DNA from: an uncultured Atopobium sp.
GTDB lineage: Bacteria > Actinomycetota > Coriobacteriia > Coriobacteriales > Atopobiaceae
Length of the DNA: 17,612 nt
NCBI GenBank assembly: GCA_938036925.1
Contig: CALHVU010000043.1
Coordinates: 1 to 17,612 of the forward strand
Reading direction: 5' to 3'
In this document: one piece after another, positions 1 to 6,182 of the stretch
Layout: each line of letters begins with the position of its first letter
How positions within the stretch are numbered: the stretch's first letter is position 1
Made by a program: the position numbers and the translations under genes
Notes under the pieces: generated by a model
What the model saw: the letters and a program-made list of their open reading frames with translations, nothing else
What the model was told of the DNA's origin: nothing
The model's database searches: none

Positions 1-27
1 GCTGCAGAATCATAATCACCCGCATAT

Positions 28-71
28 GAACTGCCTCCCATTTCTTATGTCCAAGCAATGGGAGGCAGTTC
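28..71. terminator. Long hairpin beyond the aminotransferase 3' end, possible terminator
   Basis: Perfect 15-base inverted repeat: GAACTGCCTCCCATT at 28-42 and its complement at 57-71, with a 14-base loop. It lies about 80 bases past the stop of the minus-strand aminotransferase. Neither strand has a good T-run after the stem, so it could be a factor-assisted terminator, an mRNA 3' end stabiliser or a repeat element. The stem is certain; the role is a guess. Confidence 0.45.
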
Positions 72-148
72 ACTTTGTCGTTTGCGGTCGATTGATTTTC
101 TCGCCCGTTGGGTTTCTCGCCGTTGGAGCTTAAGCCCCCCTGCGGCGC

Positions 149-1333
149 TTATTTCATTGCAGCAAGAGCCTTTTCCCAGGCTGCAAGCGAGTCCACGCAG
201 GTCTGGTACGCAACGCAGTAACTCACGCGCAGCCAGCCTGGGCAACCGAACGAGTCGGATGGAACAGGGAGCAGCTCAAACTGCTTTGCCACATCGCAGA
301 ACGCCTGAGCGTTTCCACCAGGAGCACAAACCCACAGGTAGAATGCGCCATCAGGCTGGATGTACTCGTAACCAAGCTTGGTTAGGCCCTCGGTCAGAAC
401 TTCTCGATTCTTTGCATAAGCCTCAACATCTGCAGGCTCATCAACACAGTCGATAATGACGCGCTGGAAAAGAGCTGGCGCACAAACAAAGCCCAGCAGT
501 CGGGCAGCACCCGCGCAAGCTGCGTAAATCTCCTTCTGCTCCGGATTAGACGCAGGTACCAGCACCCAACCGATACGCTCGCCAGGAAGCGAGAGGGACT
601 TAGAGTAGGAATAACACACAATGGTGCGCTCGTAGATATCGGGGACCCAAGGCACCTCAATATCACCAAAAACAATCTCGCGGTAAGGCTCGTCGGAGAT
701 GACGTAGATGTCGGTGCCCAGCTCAGCGGAGCGTTTGCGGAGCATGTTGGCAAATGCGTCCAGGTTCTCCCTGGTGTATACGGCGCCAACAGGATTGTTT
801 GGCGAGTTGATAATCACCGCGCGAGTCTTAGACGTAAGAGCTGCACAAACAGCGTCAACGTCAATCTGGAAGGTTTTCTCGTCAGCCAAAACCTCAACGC
901 AGGTAGCCTGTGCGTGGTCAATCCACACGCGGTACTCCGGGAAGTATGGGGCAATAACAATGACCTCTTCACCTGGGGAAACAATAGAATTGAGTGCCAT
1001 GGAAACGGAGGCTGCAGCTCCACAGGTCAAGATAAGATCGTCAGCCTGAGCCGCGTGGTCTCCAAAACGGCGTCGCAGCGACGCGGTAATTGCCTCTCTA
1101 GCCTGAGGAATGCCGATTGCAGGCGTATAGCTATGGACCTGCTGAGGAGGAAGCTGCATAGCAGTCTCGATAGAGGTGCGGACAGCCTCAGGAGCAGGCA
1201 CGGAGGGGTTACCAATCGAGAAATCAAACACGTTCTGAGCGCCAATCTCAGCGCGACGCTGTGTTGCGTAGCCTGCAATCTCGCGGATTGAAGACTTTTC
1301 CGCTCCGTACGCAAGACTTTTCTGGTTGACCAT
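149..1333 (-). CDS. PLP-dependent class I/II aminotransferase
   Basis: A 394-residue fold-type I aminotransferase of the aspartate-aminotransferase superfamily, expected in the cytosol, transferring an amino group between an amino acid and a 2-oxo acid through pyridoxal phosphate. Visible family marks are SIGNPSVPAPEAV near residues 39-51, SPNNPVG at 177-183 (the Asn that contacts PLP), SDEPY at 213-217 (the Asp that binds the pyridine nitrogen), SYSKSLSLPGERIGW at 242-256 with K245 as the Schiff-base lysine, and R369 in GWLRVS for the substrate carboxylate. Length is normal and the gene is intact. The ATG at 1333 is preceded only by a weak GAGA-type ribosome site. Substrate specificity cannot be read from the sequence. 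It lies 237 bases downstream of hpt on the same strand, with a hairpin between them, so it may be a separate unit. Confidence 0.92.
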   Translation of the reverse strand: MVNQKSLAYGAEKSSIREIAGYATQRRAEIGAQNVFDFSIGNPSVPAPEAVRTSIETAMQLPPQQVHSYTPAIGIPQAREAITASLRRRFGDHAAQADDLILTCGAAASVSMALNSIVSPGEEVIVIAPYFPEYRVWIDHAQATCVEVLADEKTFQIDVDAVCAALTSKTRAVIINSPNNPVGAVYTRENLDAFANMLRKRSAELGTDIYVISDEPYREIVFGDIEVPWVPDIYERTIVCYSYSKSLSLPGERIGWVLVPASNPEQKEIYAACAGAARLLGFVCAPALFQRVIIDCVDEPADVEAYAKNREVLTEGLTKLGYEYIQPDGAFYLWVCAPGGNAQAFCDVAKQFELLPVPSDSFGCPGWLRVSYCVAYQTCVDSLAAWEKALAAMK

Positions 1334-1446
1334 GGTTTCTCGATTCTCTCGAAGCCTACAGTAACTACCTGGTAAAACGTTGGCGTTGAAGTCGTAGAGG
1401 CTGCCGTGACGCGTCTAGCTGCGCGCAACCTTTGATAGATAGCATA

Positions 1447-1476
1447 TTGGGCGAGAAAATCGATCTTCTCGCCCAA
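1447..1476. terminator. Hairpin between hpt and aminotransferase built from an inverted TTCTCGCC word pair
   Basis: TTGGGCGAGAA (1447-1457) and TTCTCGCCCAA (1466-1476) form an 11-base perfect stem with the 8-base loop AATCGATC. It lies ~95 bases past the hpt stop. On the plus strand it is followed by GCTTT; on the minus strand, the direction of hpt, there is no T-run. The stem is formed by two opposed copies of a word that is over-represented in this window (see findings). A role as terminator is inferred from position only. Confidence 0.45.
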
Positions 1477-1570
1477 GCTTTAAAAGTTTTAACAAATTTG
1501 TATCTATTGCACGGATTTCGCTGTTAACTCCACGGAGCGGACCGCGCGGACTTGACCGCAGAACCTCAGC

Positions 1571-2119
1571 CTATTCGTACACGCAAGGCTTCAGAACGCC
1601 AACAAATGGCAGGTTGCGGTAGCGCTCTGCATAGTCCAGGCCGTAACCAACAACAAACTTGTCGGGTACGTGAGTGCCTACGTAACGAGGATCAACAGCT
1701 GGGCGCTTGCCCTCAATGTCCTTGACCAGGAAAGCAGCAATCTCAATGGACGCGGGGTTACGAGACTTGAGCATGCGCACCAGGTAAGAAAGGGTCAGAC
1801 CGGAATCCAGAACGTCCTCAACGATGATGACGTGACGGCCTTCAATCTTGGTGTCAAGATCCTTTACGATGCGCACGACTCCGGAGCTCTTAACACCGTC
1901 GCCGTAGCTGGAAACAGCCATAAAATCGATGGAGAGTGGGCACTCAATGGCGCGCATGATGTCGGCCATGAATACAACAGCTCCGCGAAGAACAGCAATG
2001 ACCAGGGGGTTCTTGTCCGCGTAGTCACGCGTGATCTCCGCACCCACCTTCTTGACGATGTCCTTGATGTCCTGTTCGTCAAGCAGAATCTCTTCAATAT
2101 CAGGGTGAAGCTCCGCCAT
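1571..2119 (-). CDS. hpt: Hypoxanthine phosphoribosyltransferase
   Basis: A 182-residue purine salvage enzyme that joins hypoxanthine (often also guanine) to PRPP to give IMP or GMP, in the cytosol. Evidence: the PRPP-binding loop IIVEDVLDSGLTL at 98-110 with the acidic pair E101-D102, LRGAVVF at 44-50, the flexible-loop segment SSYGDG at 70-75, and the base-contact region VGYGLDYAERYRN at 157-169. Length is typical of bacterial Hpt. The ATG at 2119 shares one base with the tilS stop (TAATG), so translation is probably coupled. The tilS-hpt pair is a common bacterial arrangement, often followed by ftsH; here an aminotransferase follows instead. Confidence 0.96.
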   Translation of the reverse strand: MAELHPDIEEILLDEQDIKDIVKKVGAEITRDYADKNPLVIAVLRGAVVFMADIMRAIECPLSIDFMAVSSYGDGVKSSGVVRIVKDLDTKIEGRHVIIVEDVLDSGLTLSYLVRMLKSRNPASIEIAAFLVKDIEGKRPAVDPRYVGTHVPDKFVVGYGLDYAERYRNLPFVGVLKPCVYE

Positions 2120-3771
2120 TACTGGCTCCTCTCAAATGGCTTATGACCAGAATAGATATTCAATTCTAGCAGCTGTTTTGTATCTTGCGTACATTTTACT
2201 CGTTCATCGGGACGAATTCCCGTAACCCACACTACATGTCCACGAATATTTGTGCGCACAATAGGCATCATACTCCTGGATTCAACGGGCACGCCCGCCT
2301 CGCCCAGCAGGTCAGAGATCTTTTTTGACTGTCCATGCATGCCCAGAGGCTGCATGGTGTCCCCGGCCTCGGGTCCCGAGACCCACAGGCTACCGCCGTG
2401 AACTGGGTCTACCCCACAGGCCCGTGCATCGAGAAGAACCGACTCGCCCAACCATTCCTGGCTATGCACGGTTGCATAGGACACGACGTCAAAGCCGTGC
2501 TCCACAGGGAGAATGCGCGCCGAAAGCACTCGGCCGTCTGCCAGCTCCAGCGTTCCCGGAACTGCAAGGTGCTCGCCAAACGTTGGTGCAGCAGGCGATG
2601 TACCTGCGGGTTCTCCGTTGGCCGCGACCACAGCCGCAGCGCCCGTGTCCGCGCCCCTCGCGGCGCTCGCAGCGCCCACGGTCCTCGCGGCGCCCGTGAA
2701 CGAGAATGTCACGGTGCCCAAACGAACGCGCGCTTCAAGGTTTTGCGGCAAGTTGGCCACGCCAACTCCCGCAGAAACCGCTTCGAGCACGGCATCTACG
2801 TGCCTGAACTCTAGCCATGCCTCGGGGATTAGTTGCCTTGCCACAATCCTTACCACGCGGCGAGCAATTACCACGTCGGTAGAGCTCAGTTTCAGCGCGT
2901 CAAGTACCAGCGAAAACTCGCTCTTCCGCAGCGTAATCTGCCTCAGCTTGCGAGCAGCCTTCGCCTCAAGATAATCGTCTTCGTCAGTCATCAAATCTGC
3001 AATTTTGCACACCGCCTGCACCAACAACGGGTTTCTCGCCTTCAGCAGAGGGAGCACGTTATGGCGCATATACGCACGTAAATAGTGGGTGTCAGTGTTG
3101 GTGGCATCCTCATGCCAGTCCAGGGTGCGAGCCTTCAGCCAGTCTTTGAGCTGGTCATGCGTGTAATCCAGCAGCGGACGATAAATCAGCCCGCGATGCC
3201 TAGGAATCGACGCCAGACCGCTCATGCCGGACCCGCGCATCACGTTCATCATGAACGTCTCCGCGCGGTCGTCCGCCGTATGTGCTGTCAAAATCTTTGC
3301 CTTCTGGCGAGAAACTCCCTGTTCAGCGCAAAGTTTTTGAGCGAGTTCTCGCGCAGCGTCATACCGCACCAGACGACCAATTTCTTCCACGTTGCCGTCA
3401 CGTTCCTGCGCAAGCTTTGCTACGTCCACGCGAAGCACGGTACAGGGAATGCCCAGCGAGTCGCAAGTTGCTTGAACAAAGTGCTGGTCAGCGTCTGCGT
3501 CTTCGCCGCGAAGCAAATGATTTACGTGCAGTACATGCAGGCGCTCTTGTGCAACGCGCGCGAGACCTGCGCCATCGCCAAGGTCAATCGGTTCCGTTGC
3601 CGTCATGTGAAGTAGCGCCATCGAGTCGGCTCCGCCCGAGACCATAAGGATAACGGGTGCAGCTGCCTGACCACGTCGCGACCCCTCTACCTGGCCTTGA
3701 CGCTGATCATCTACCTGGTCCTTTACAGTGAGAGCGTTCTTTTTATTGAAGTATGCGTGTACGGATGGCAC
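2119..3771 (-). CDS. tilS: tRNA(Ile)-lysidine synthetase
   Basis: Adds lysine to C34 of the CAU-anticodon tRNA-Ile using ATP, so that it reads AUA. 550 residues, longer than many bacterial TilS. The N-type ATP pyrophosphatase PP-loop SGGADS is at 45-50, HVNHLLRG at 82-89, and TAHTADDRAETFMMNVMRGSG-type core at 162-182; a C-terminal TilS domain with MQPLGMHGQSKKISDLL lies around 473-489. Residues ~358-398 (bases ~2578-2694) are an Ala/Gly/Val-rich, G+C-rich low-complexity insertion between the middle and C-terminal domains. The only usable start appears to be GTG at 3771: an in-frame TAA directly precedes it, there is no Shine-Dalgarno site, and the next Met is inside the PP-loop region. Divergent from walJ across 69 bases. 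Confidence 0.94.
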   Translation of the reverse strand: MPSVHAYFNKKNALTVKDQVDDQRQGQVEGSRRGQAAAPVILMVSGGADSMALLHMTATEPIDLGDGAGLARVAQERLHVLHVNHLLRGEDADADQHFVQATCDSLGIPCTVLRVDVAKLAQERDGNVEEIGRLVRYDAARELAQKLCAEQGVSRQKAKILTAHTADDRAETFMMNVMRGSGMSGLASIPRHRGLIYRPLLDYTHDQLKDWLKARTLDWHEDATNTDTHYLRAYMRHNVLPLLKARNPLLVQAVCKIADLMTDEDDYLEAKAARKLRQITLRKSEFSLVLDALKLSSTDVVIARRVVRIVARQLIPEAWLEFRHVDAVLEAVSAGVGVANLPQNLEARVRLGTVTFSFTGAARTVGAASAARGADTGAAAVVAANGEPAGTSPAAPTFGEHLAVPGTLELADGRVLSARILPVEHGFDVVSYATVHSQEWLGESVLLDARACGVDPVHGGSLWVSGPEAGDTMQPLGMHGQSKKISDLLGEAGVPVESRSMMPIVRTNIRGHVVWVTGIRPDERVKCTQDTKQLLELNIYSGHKPFERSQ

Positions 3772-3840
3772 TTAGCACCAATTTCTGTCCGGTGTGTTTG
3801 TTACAGTTATACCCGAAAGTTACTCAGTAGAAAGAAATTC
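3772..3840. promoter_or_regulatory. Divergent tilS / walJ intergenic promoter region
   Basis: This 69-base gap must hold both promoters. On the minus strand TATAAC (3811-3806) is a plausible -10 box, giving a tilS leader of about 30 bases without an obvious ribosome site. On the plus strand TTATAC (3807-3812) overlaps it and could serve walJ. Neither has a convincing -35 box. Position is strong support; the exact boxes are tentative. Confidence 0.35.
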
Positions 3841-4683
3841 ATGAATCCCACGTTTCGCCTACATATTCTTGCCAGCGGATCAAAAGGTAATTGCAGCCTG
3901 TTAGAAACACCTGATGGTCTCATTATGATTGATTGCGGAATCTCTAGAAAAGAAATTCTGCGTCGGTCTAAAGAGCTAAACGTCAACCTATCTGAGCTCG
4001 TAGCCATCTTTATTACGCACGAGCACACCGATCATGTCTCAGGTCTTTCGATTGTCAGTAAAACTTTTGATGTTCCTGTGTTTGCTACAACAGGAACTGC
4101 CGCCGCGCTCTCAAGAAGAAGCTCCTGTTCAAACGTCACCTTTACCCTCGTTGACCAGACGGGTTCTGTTCATATTGATGCCGCACCAGACATTGAGGTA
4201 AGCACGTTCCCCACCTCGCACGATGTCTGCGAGCCCATGGGCATGCGCTTTGATTTTCTCGCCGGCCCTGATAGACGCATCGTGGACTCCGTGGGCTACT
4301 GCACAGATACGGGCGTTCTGACGCCTGAGGCTCTCGAATGCCTTTCCGACGTGCGCATTCTTGCTATCGAATCTAACCATAACGAGCATATGCTGCTCAC
4401 AGGCCCTTATCCGTATGTGCTCAAGCAGCGAGTCCACGGAGACTCCGGTCACCTGTCAAACGAGTATACTGCGCAGGCATTGTCGCAGCTCGTAGGCCCA
4501 AATACTCGCTGTGTGGTTGGCATGCATCTCTCTCACGAGAATAACCGTCCAAGCGTCGCTGTGAGAACGCTTGCTGAGGCGGTTGGCGCGCAGCCTCTTA
4601 ACGACGCGTTCACCGAGGCGCAGACTCCTGACGGCTCGCTTGCTATCTGTGTTGCCAGCCAAGATTGGCCGATGTCGCTGTAG
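3841..4683 (+). CDS. walJ: WalJ/YycJ-like metallo-beta-lactamase-fold hydrolase
   Basis: A 280-residue MBL-fold protein of the YycJ/WalJ branch, known elsewhere as a partner of the WalRK cell-wall regulon and as a 5'-3' DNA exonuclease in mismatch repair. Evidence: ASGSKGNCSLL at 11-21 (a branch signature), the metal motif HEHTDH at 60-65, SHD at 126-128, the metal Asp in CTDTG at 154-158, and the ESNHNEHML...VHGDSGHLSN region at 177-207. Length is typical. I chose ATG 3841 because GAAAG lies 6 bases upstream, homology starts at once (NPTFRLHILASGS) and an upstream extension would run into tilS. No walR or walK genes lie nearby, so the symbol reflects the family rather than a demonstrated role. 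Confidence 0.9.
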   Translation: MNPTFRLHILASGSKGNCSLLETPDGLIMIDCGISRKEILRRSKELNVNLSELVAIFITHEHTDHVSGLSIVSKTFDVPVFATTGTAAALSRRSSCSNVTFTLVDQTGSVHIDAAPDIEVSTFPTSHDVCEPMGMRFDFLAGPDRRIVDSVGYCTDTGVLTPEALECLSDVRILAIESNHNEHMLLTGPYPYVLKQRVHGDSGHLSNEYTAQALSQLVGPNTRCVVGMHLSHENNRPSVAVRTLAEAVGAQPLNDAFTEAQTPDGSLAICVASQDWPMSL

Positions 4684-4724
4684 CTGTGCGTTTGTGCGCC
4701 GCCTTCCCACGCAACCTTCCTACG

Positions 4725-4755
4725 CAGCCACTCTGTGCAGCCACTCTGTGCAGCC
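4725..4755. repeat. Short tandem repeat, 13-base unit
   Basis: CAGCCACTCTGTG occurs twice back to back (4725-4737 and 4738-4750) and a third partial CAGCC follows at 4751-4755. It sits between walJ and the next plus-strand gene, ~95 bases before the chosen start. No function is apparent; slippage or a small duplication would explain it. Confidence 0.7.
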
Positions 4756-4849
4756 GTCTAAATATCCGAGCAAAACTGTGCAGGATTACACGAGCTGCGG
4801 TATCATGTTTTATATCAATGTTTTGCGAGACTACGACAAAAGGATCATC

Positions 4850-5413
4850 GTGGACACCTCGAACAACCTTGAAAATAACGTTTCACCTGCGGATCAGAAC
4901 CCTCGCTCTGACACCCAGCAGGACTTTGAATACGCTGAATCTTTTGAGCAGGAAGTTCAACCAGCCGATGGAGCCGACCTTCACGCAACTGGCGCGCAGC
5001 ACTTTTCGACATCTGAAACTTCCGAGTACGAAGGCGAGGGCGTTGCAAAGCAGCCATACGTCCGCCAGCATCGCCATCACAAAACAGTGGAACCTATCAG
5101 CGACTTTACAATGCCGGGCGAGAAACTCGAAATTCCAGAGAACCAAGCTGCTGGCTTTGAATCCAGCAAGGGCGCTTATGCGAAGAAGGGTTGGCGCAAG
5201 CCAAAGAACGAGATTGCGCACCTTCGCAAGGACGTTCACTATGGCCAGTTCCTGCAGGTACCCAAGGGTCAGCGCGACATCTTTGTCCGAAAAGAGCGCC
5301 GCTCAAATGCAGGCTCGCTGATTGCCGCCATCATCGTTTTGGCCATCATTGCCGCAGTTTTCTATTTCCTTTGGACCTGGATGTCCACCAACTGGGGCGT
5401 TGCCGTCCGCTAA
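4850..5413 (+). CDS. Hypothetical protein with acidic N-terminus and C-terminal membrane anchor
   Basis: Not recognised. About 187 residues from GTG 4850, chosen because AAAGGA lies 5-6 bases upstream; ATG 4805 in the same frame is possible but lacks a ribosome site. Residues 1-65 are acidic and polar (Glu, Asp, Gln, Ser), probably disordered. Residues 110-151 are strongly basic (AKKGWRKPKNE, VRKERRSNAGS). One hydrophobic segment, LIAAIIVLAIIAAVFYFLW, spans ~157-175, leaving a 12-residue tail ending GVAVR. The basic stretch before the helix predicts that the long N-terminal part is cytoplasmic. It has no catalytic motif. It is co-directional with walJ, 166 bases downstream, and may share its transcript. 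An envelope-associated role is only a guess from the membrane anchor. Confidence 0.72.
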   Translation: MDTSNNLENNVSPADQNPRSDTQQDFEYAESFEQEVQPADGADLHATGAQHFSTSETSEYEGEGVAKQPYVRQHRHHKTVEPISDFTMPGEKLEIPENQAAGFESSKGAYAKKGWRKPKNEIAHLRKDVHYGQFLQVPKGQRDIFVRKERRSNAGSLIAAIIVLAIIAAVFYFLWTWMSTNWGVAVR

Positions 5414-5465
5414 ACTGCAAGGCGGCAACCTCCCGACGCGCACAAGGCAATGTCAGCTGTTACGC

Positions 5466-5587
5466 GCCTGATTTCTGCAAAGAATCTGTATCTTTTGCCT
5501 GAAAATGTAAAAGAATCGGTGGATTCTGCCTGATTTCATCAAAGAATCTGTGTCTCAAACACAGATTCTTTGCACTTTTCAGGCAGA
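5466..5587. repeat. Intergenic repeat cluster with interrupted long hairpin
   Basis: Copy 1 at 5466-5492 and copy 2 at 5528-5554 match at 24 of 27 positions (core GCCTGATTT..CAAAGAATCTGT). Copy 2 is also the left arm of a hairpin: CAAAGAATCTGTGT (5540-5553), loop CTCAA, perfect complement at 5559-5572. An outer stem adds TCTGCCTGA (5525-5533) and TCAGGCAGA (5579-5587) across a 6-base internal loop on each side. It lies downstream of the plus-strand gene ending at 5413. TTTT at 5576-5579 lies in the outer-stem internal loop, so it might act as a terminator, but the architecture is larger than that needs. Confidence 0.75.
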
Positions 5588-5630
5588 CTTTGAAGCGTGC
5601 CCGAGATTGCCTTTCCATGAAGCCTGATTC

Positions 5631-5731
5631 TCTCACCATGTCTGAACGATTTGCCGGAAAAGTGCGCCAAGTCTGAGCAATTTGCCGGTTTTTCTCATCA
5701 TGTCTGAGTAAATTTACTCAGACATGATGAG
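5631..5731. repeat. 31-base periodic GTCTGA repeats ending in a 38-base perfect palindrome
   Basis: GTCTGA begins at 5640, 5671 and 5702, exactly 31 bases apart. Copies 1 and 2 share GTCTGA..ATTTGCCGG (16 of 18 bases, 5640-5657 and 5671-5688). TCTCAYCATGTCTGA is shared by copies 1 and 3. Copy 3 forms the left half of a gapless palindrome at 5694-5731 (19-base arms, centre AAATTT at 5710-5715). No ORF crosses it convincingly. A dyad operator, bidirectional terminator or small mobile repeat are all possible. Confidence 0.75.
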
Positions 5732-5772
5732 CTTTTCAGGCTCGCAATCGTGAACGTAACGCCGAGCCACAC

Positions 5773-5808
5773 AAAAAAGCCGCTGATACGTCATGTACCA
5801 GCGGCTTT
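5773..5808 (-). terminator. Rho-independent terminator of the clpB operon
   Basis: Read on the minus strand, a 14-base-pair stem (bases 5808-5795 with 5789-5776, one G-T pair) encloses the 5-base loop ATGAC and runs directly into six T (5778-5773). It lies 54 bases past the stop of the small ORF after clpB, which supports clpB and that ORF as one transcript. The plus-strand side ends in TTTCGTTT, so weak bidirectional activity is possible. Confidence 0.9.
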
Positions 5809-5861
5809 CGTTTGTATAGTTTTGCGTGTGCCGAGAAGCGCCTGGCGAAAAACCCGGTGGT

Positions 5862-6182
5862 CTAGCTCCAGGGATCGCGCTCAAAGAGAGGCTCACTCAC
5901 GGGACGACGATCGGAATACGGATCGTAGCCGTCATCGTCCTCGTTTTCTGCGCGAGCAAACTCCGGGTCAACAACCTGCGCTTTCTTGGAATCCGCGTCC
6001 TTGTGCGCGGCGTCCTTGTGCGTCACGGCTTTCGCAGTAGCCGCCGCCTGCGCGGTGACCTGTGGTTTTGCCGTCGCAGCAGCCGCGACCTGCGGCGTAG
6101 CCGTCGCAGCGTCCTCGCGTGCCGCGGTCTGTGCTTCGGGCTTCTCGGCCCTCTTGGACTCGTCACACATGCGCAGCCTCAT
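5862..6182 (-). CDS. Small Ala-rich hypothetical protein coupled to clpB
   Basis: Not recognised. 106 residues whose ATG (6182) follows the clpB TAA with no base between, so translation probably depends on ribosomes leaving clpB; a second Met at residue 5 (MCDESK) is an alternative. Residues ~15-70 are low-complexity, rich in Ala, Thr, Lys, Gln and Val; the last ~30 residues change to an acidic, aromatic tail (ENEDDDGYDPYSD, then FERDPWS) that looks selected rather than random. No membrane segment or signal peptide is visible. It is followed by a strong terminator 54 bases on. The operon position argues for a gene; the skewed composition and lack of a recognised family argue for caution. A link to ClpB function is inference only. 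Confidence 0.6.
   Translation of the reverse strand: MRLRMCDESKRAEKPEAQTAAREDAATATPQVAAAATAKPQVTAQAAATAKAVTHKDAAHKDADSKKAQVVDPEFARAENEDDDGYDPYSDRRPVSEPLFERDPWS

Noticed and set aside
1334..1570. tRNA or small RNA gene in the hpt-aminotransferase gap
   Set aside because: No cloverleaf or TTCGA-type T-loop fits; only the 1447-1476 hairpin stands out.
3697..3840. N-terminal 48-codon extension of the WalJ-like gene
   Set aside because: It overlaps tilS and its promoter, encodes no family sequence, and ATG 3841 has a ribosome site and the conserved N-terminus.
5640..5731. 31-base periodic repeats considered as a CRISPR array
   Set aside because: Only three imperfect units, no constant repeat with variable spacers of CRISPR type, and no cas genes nearby.
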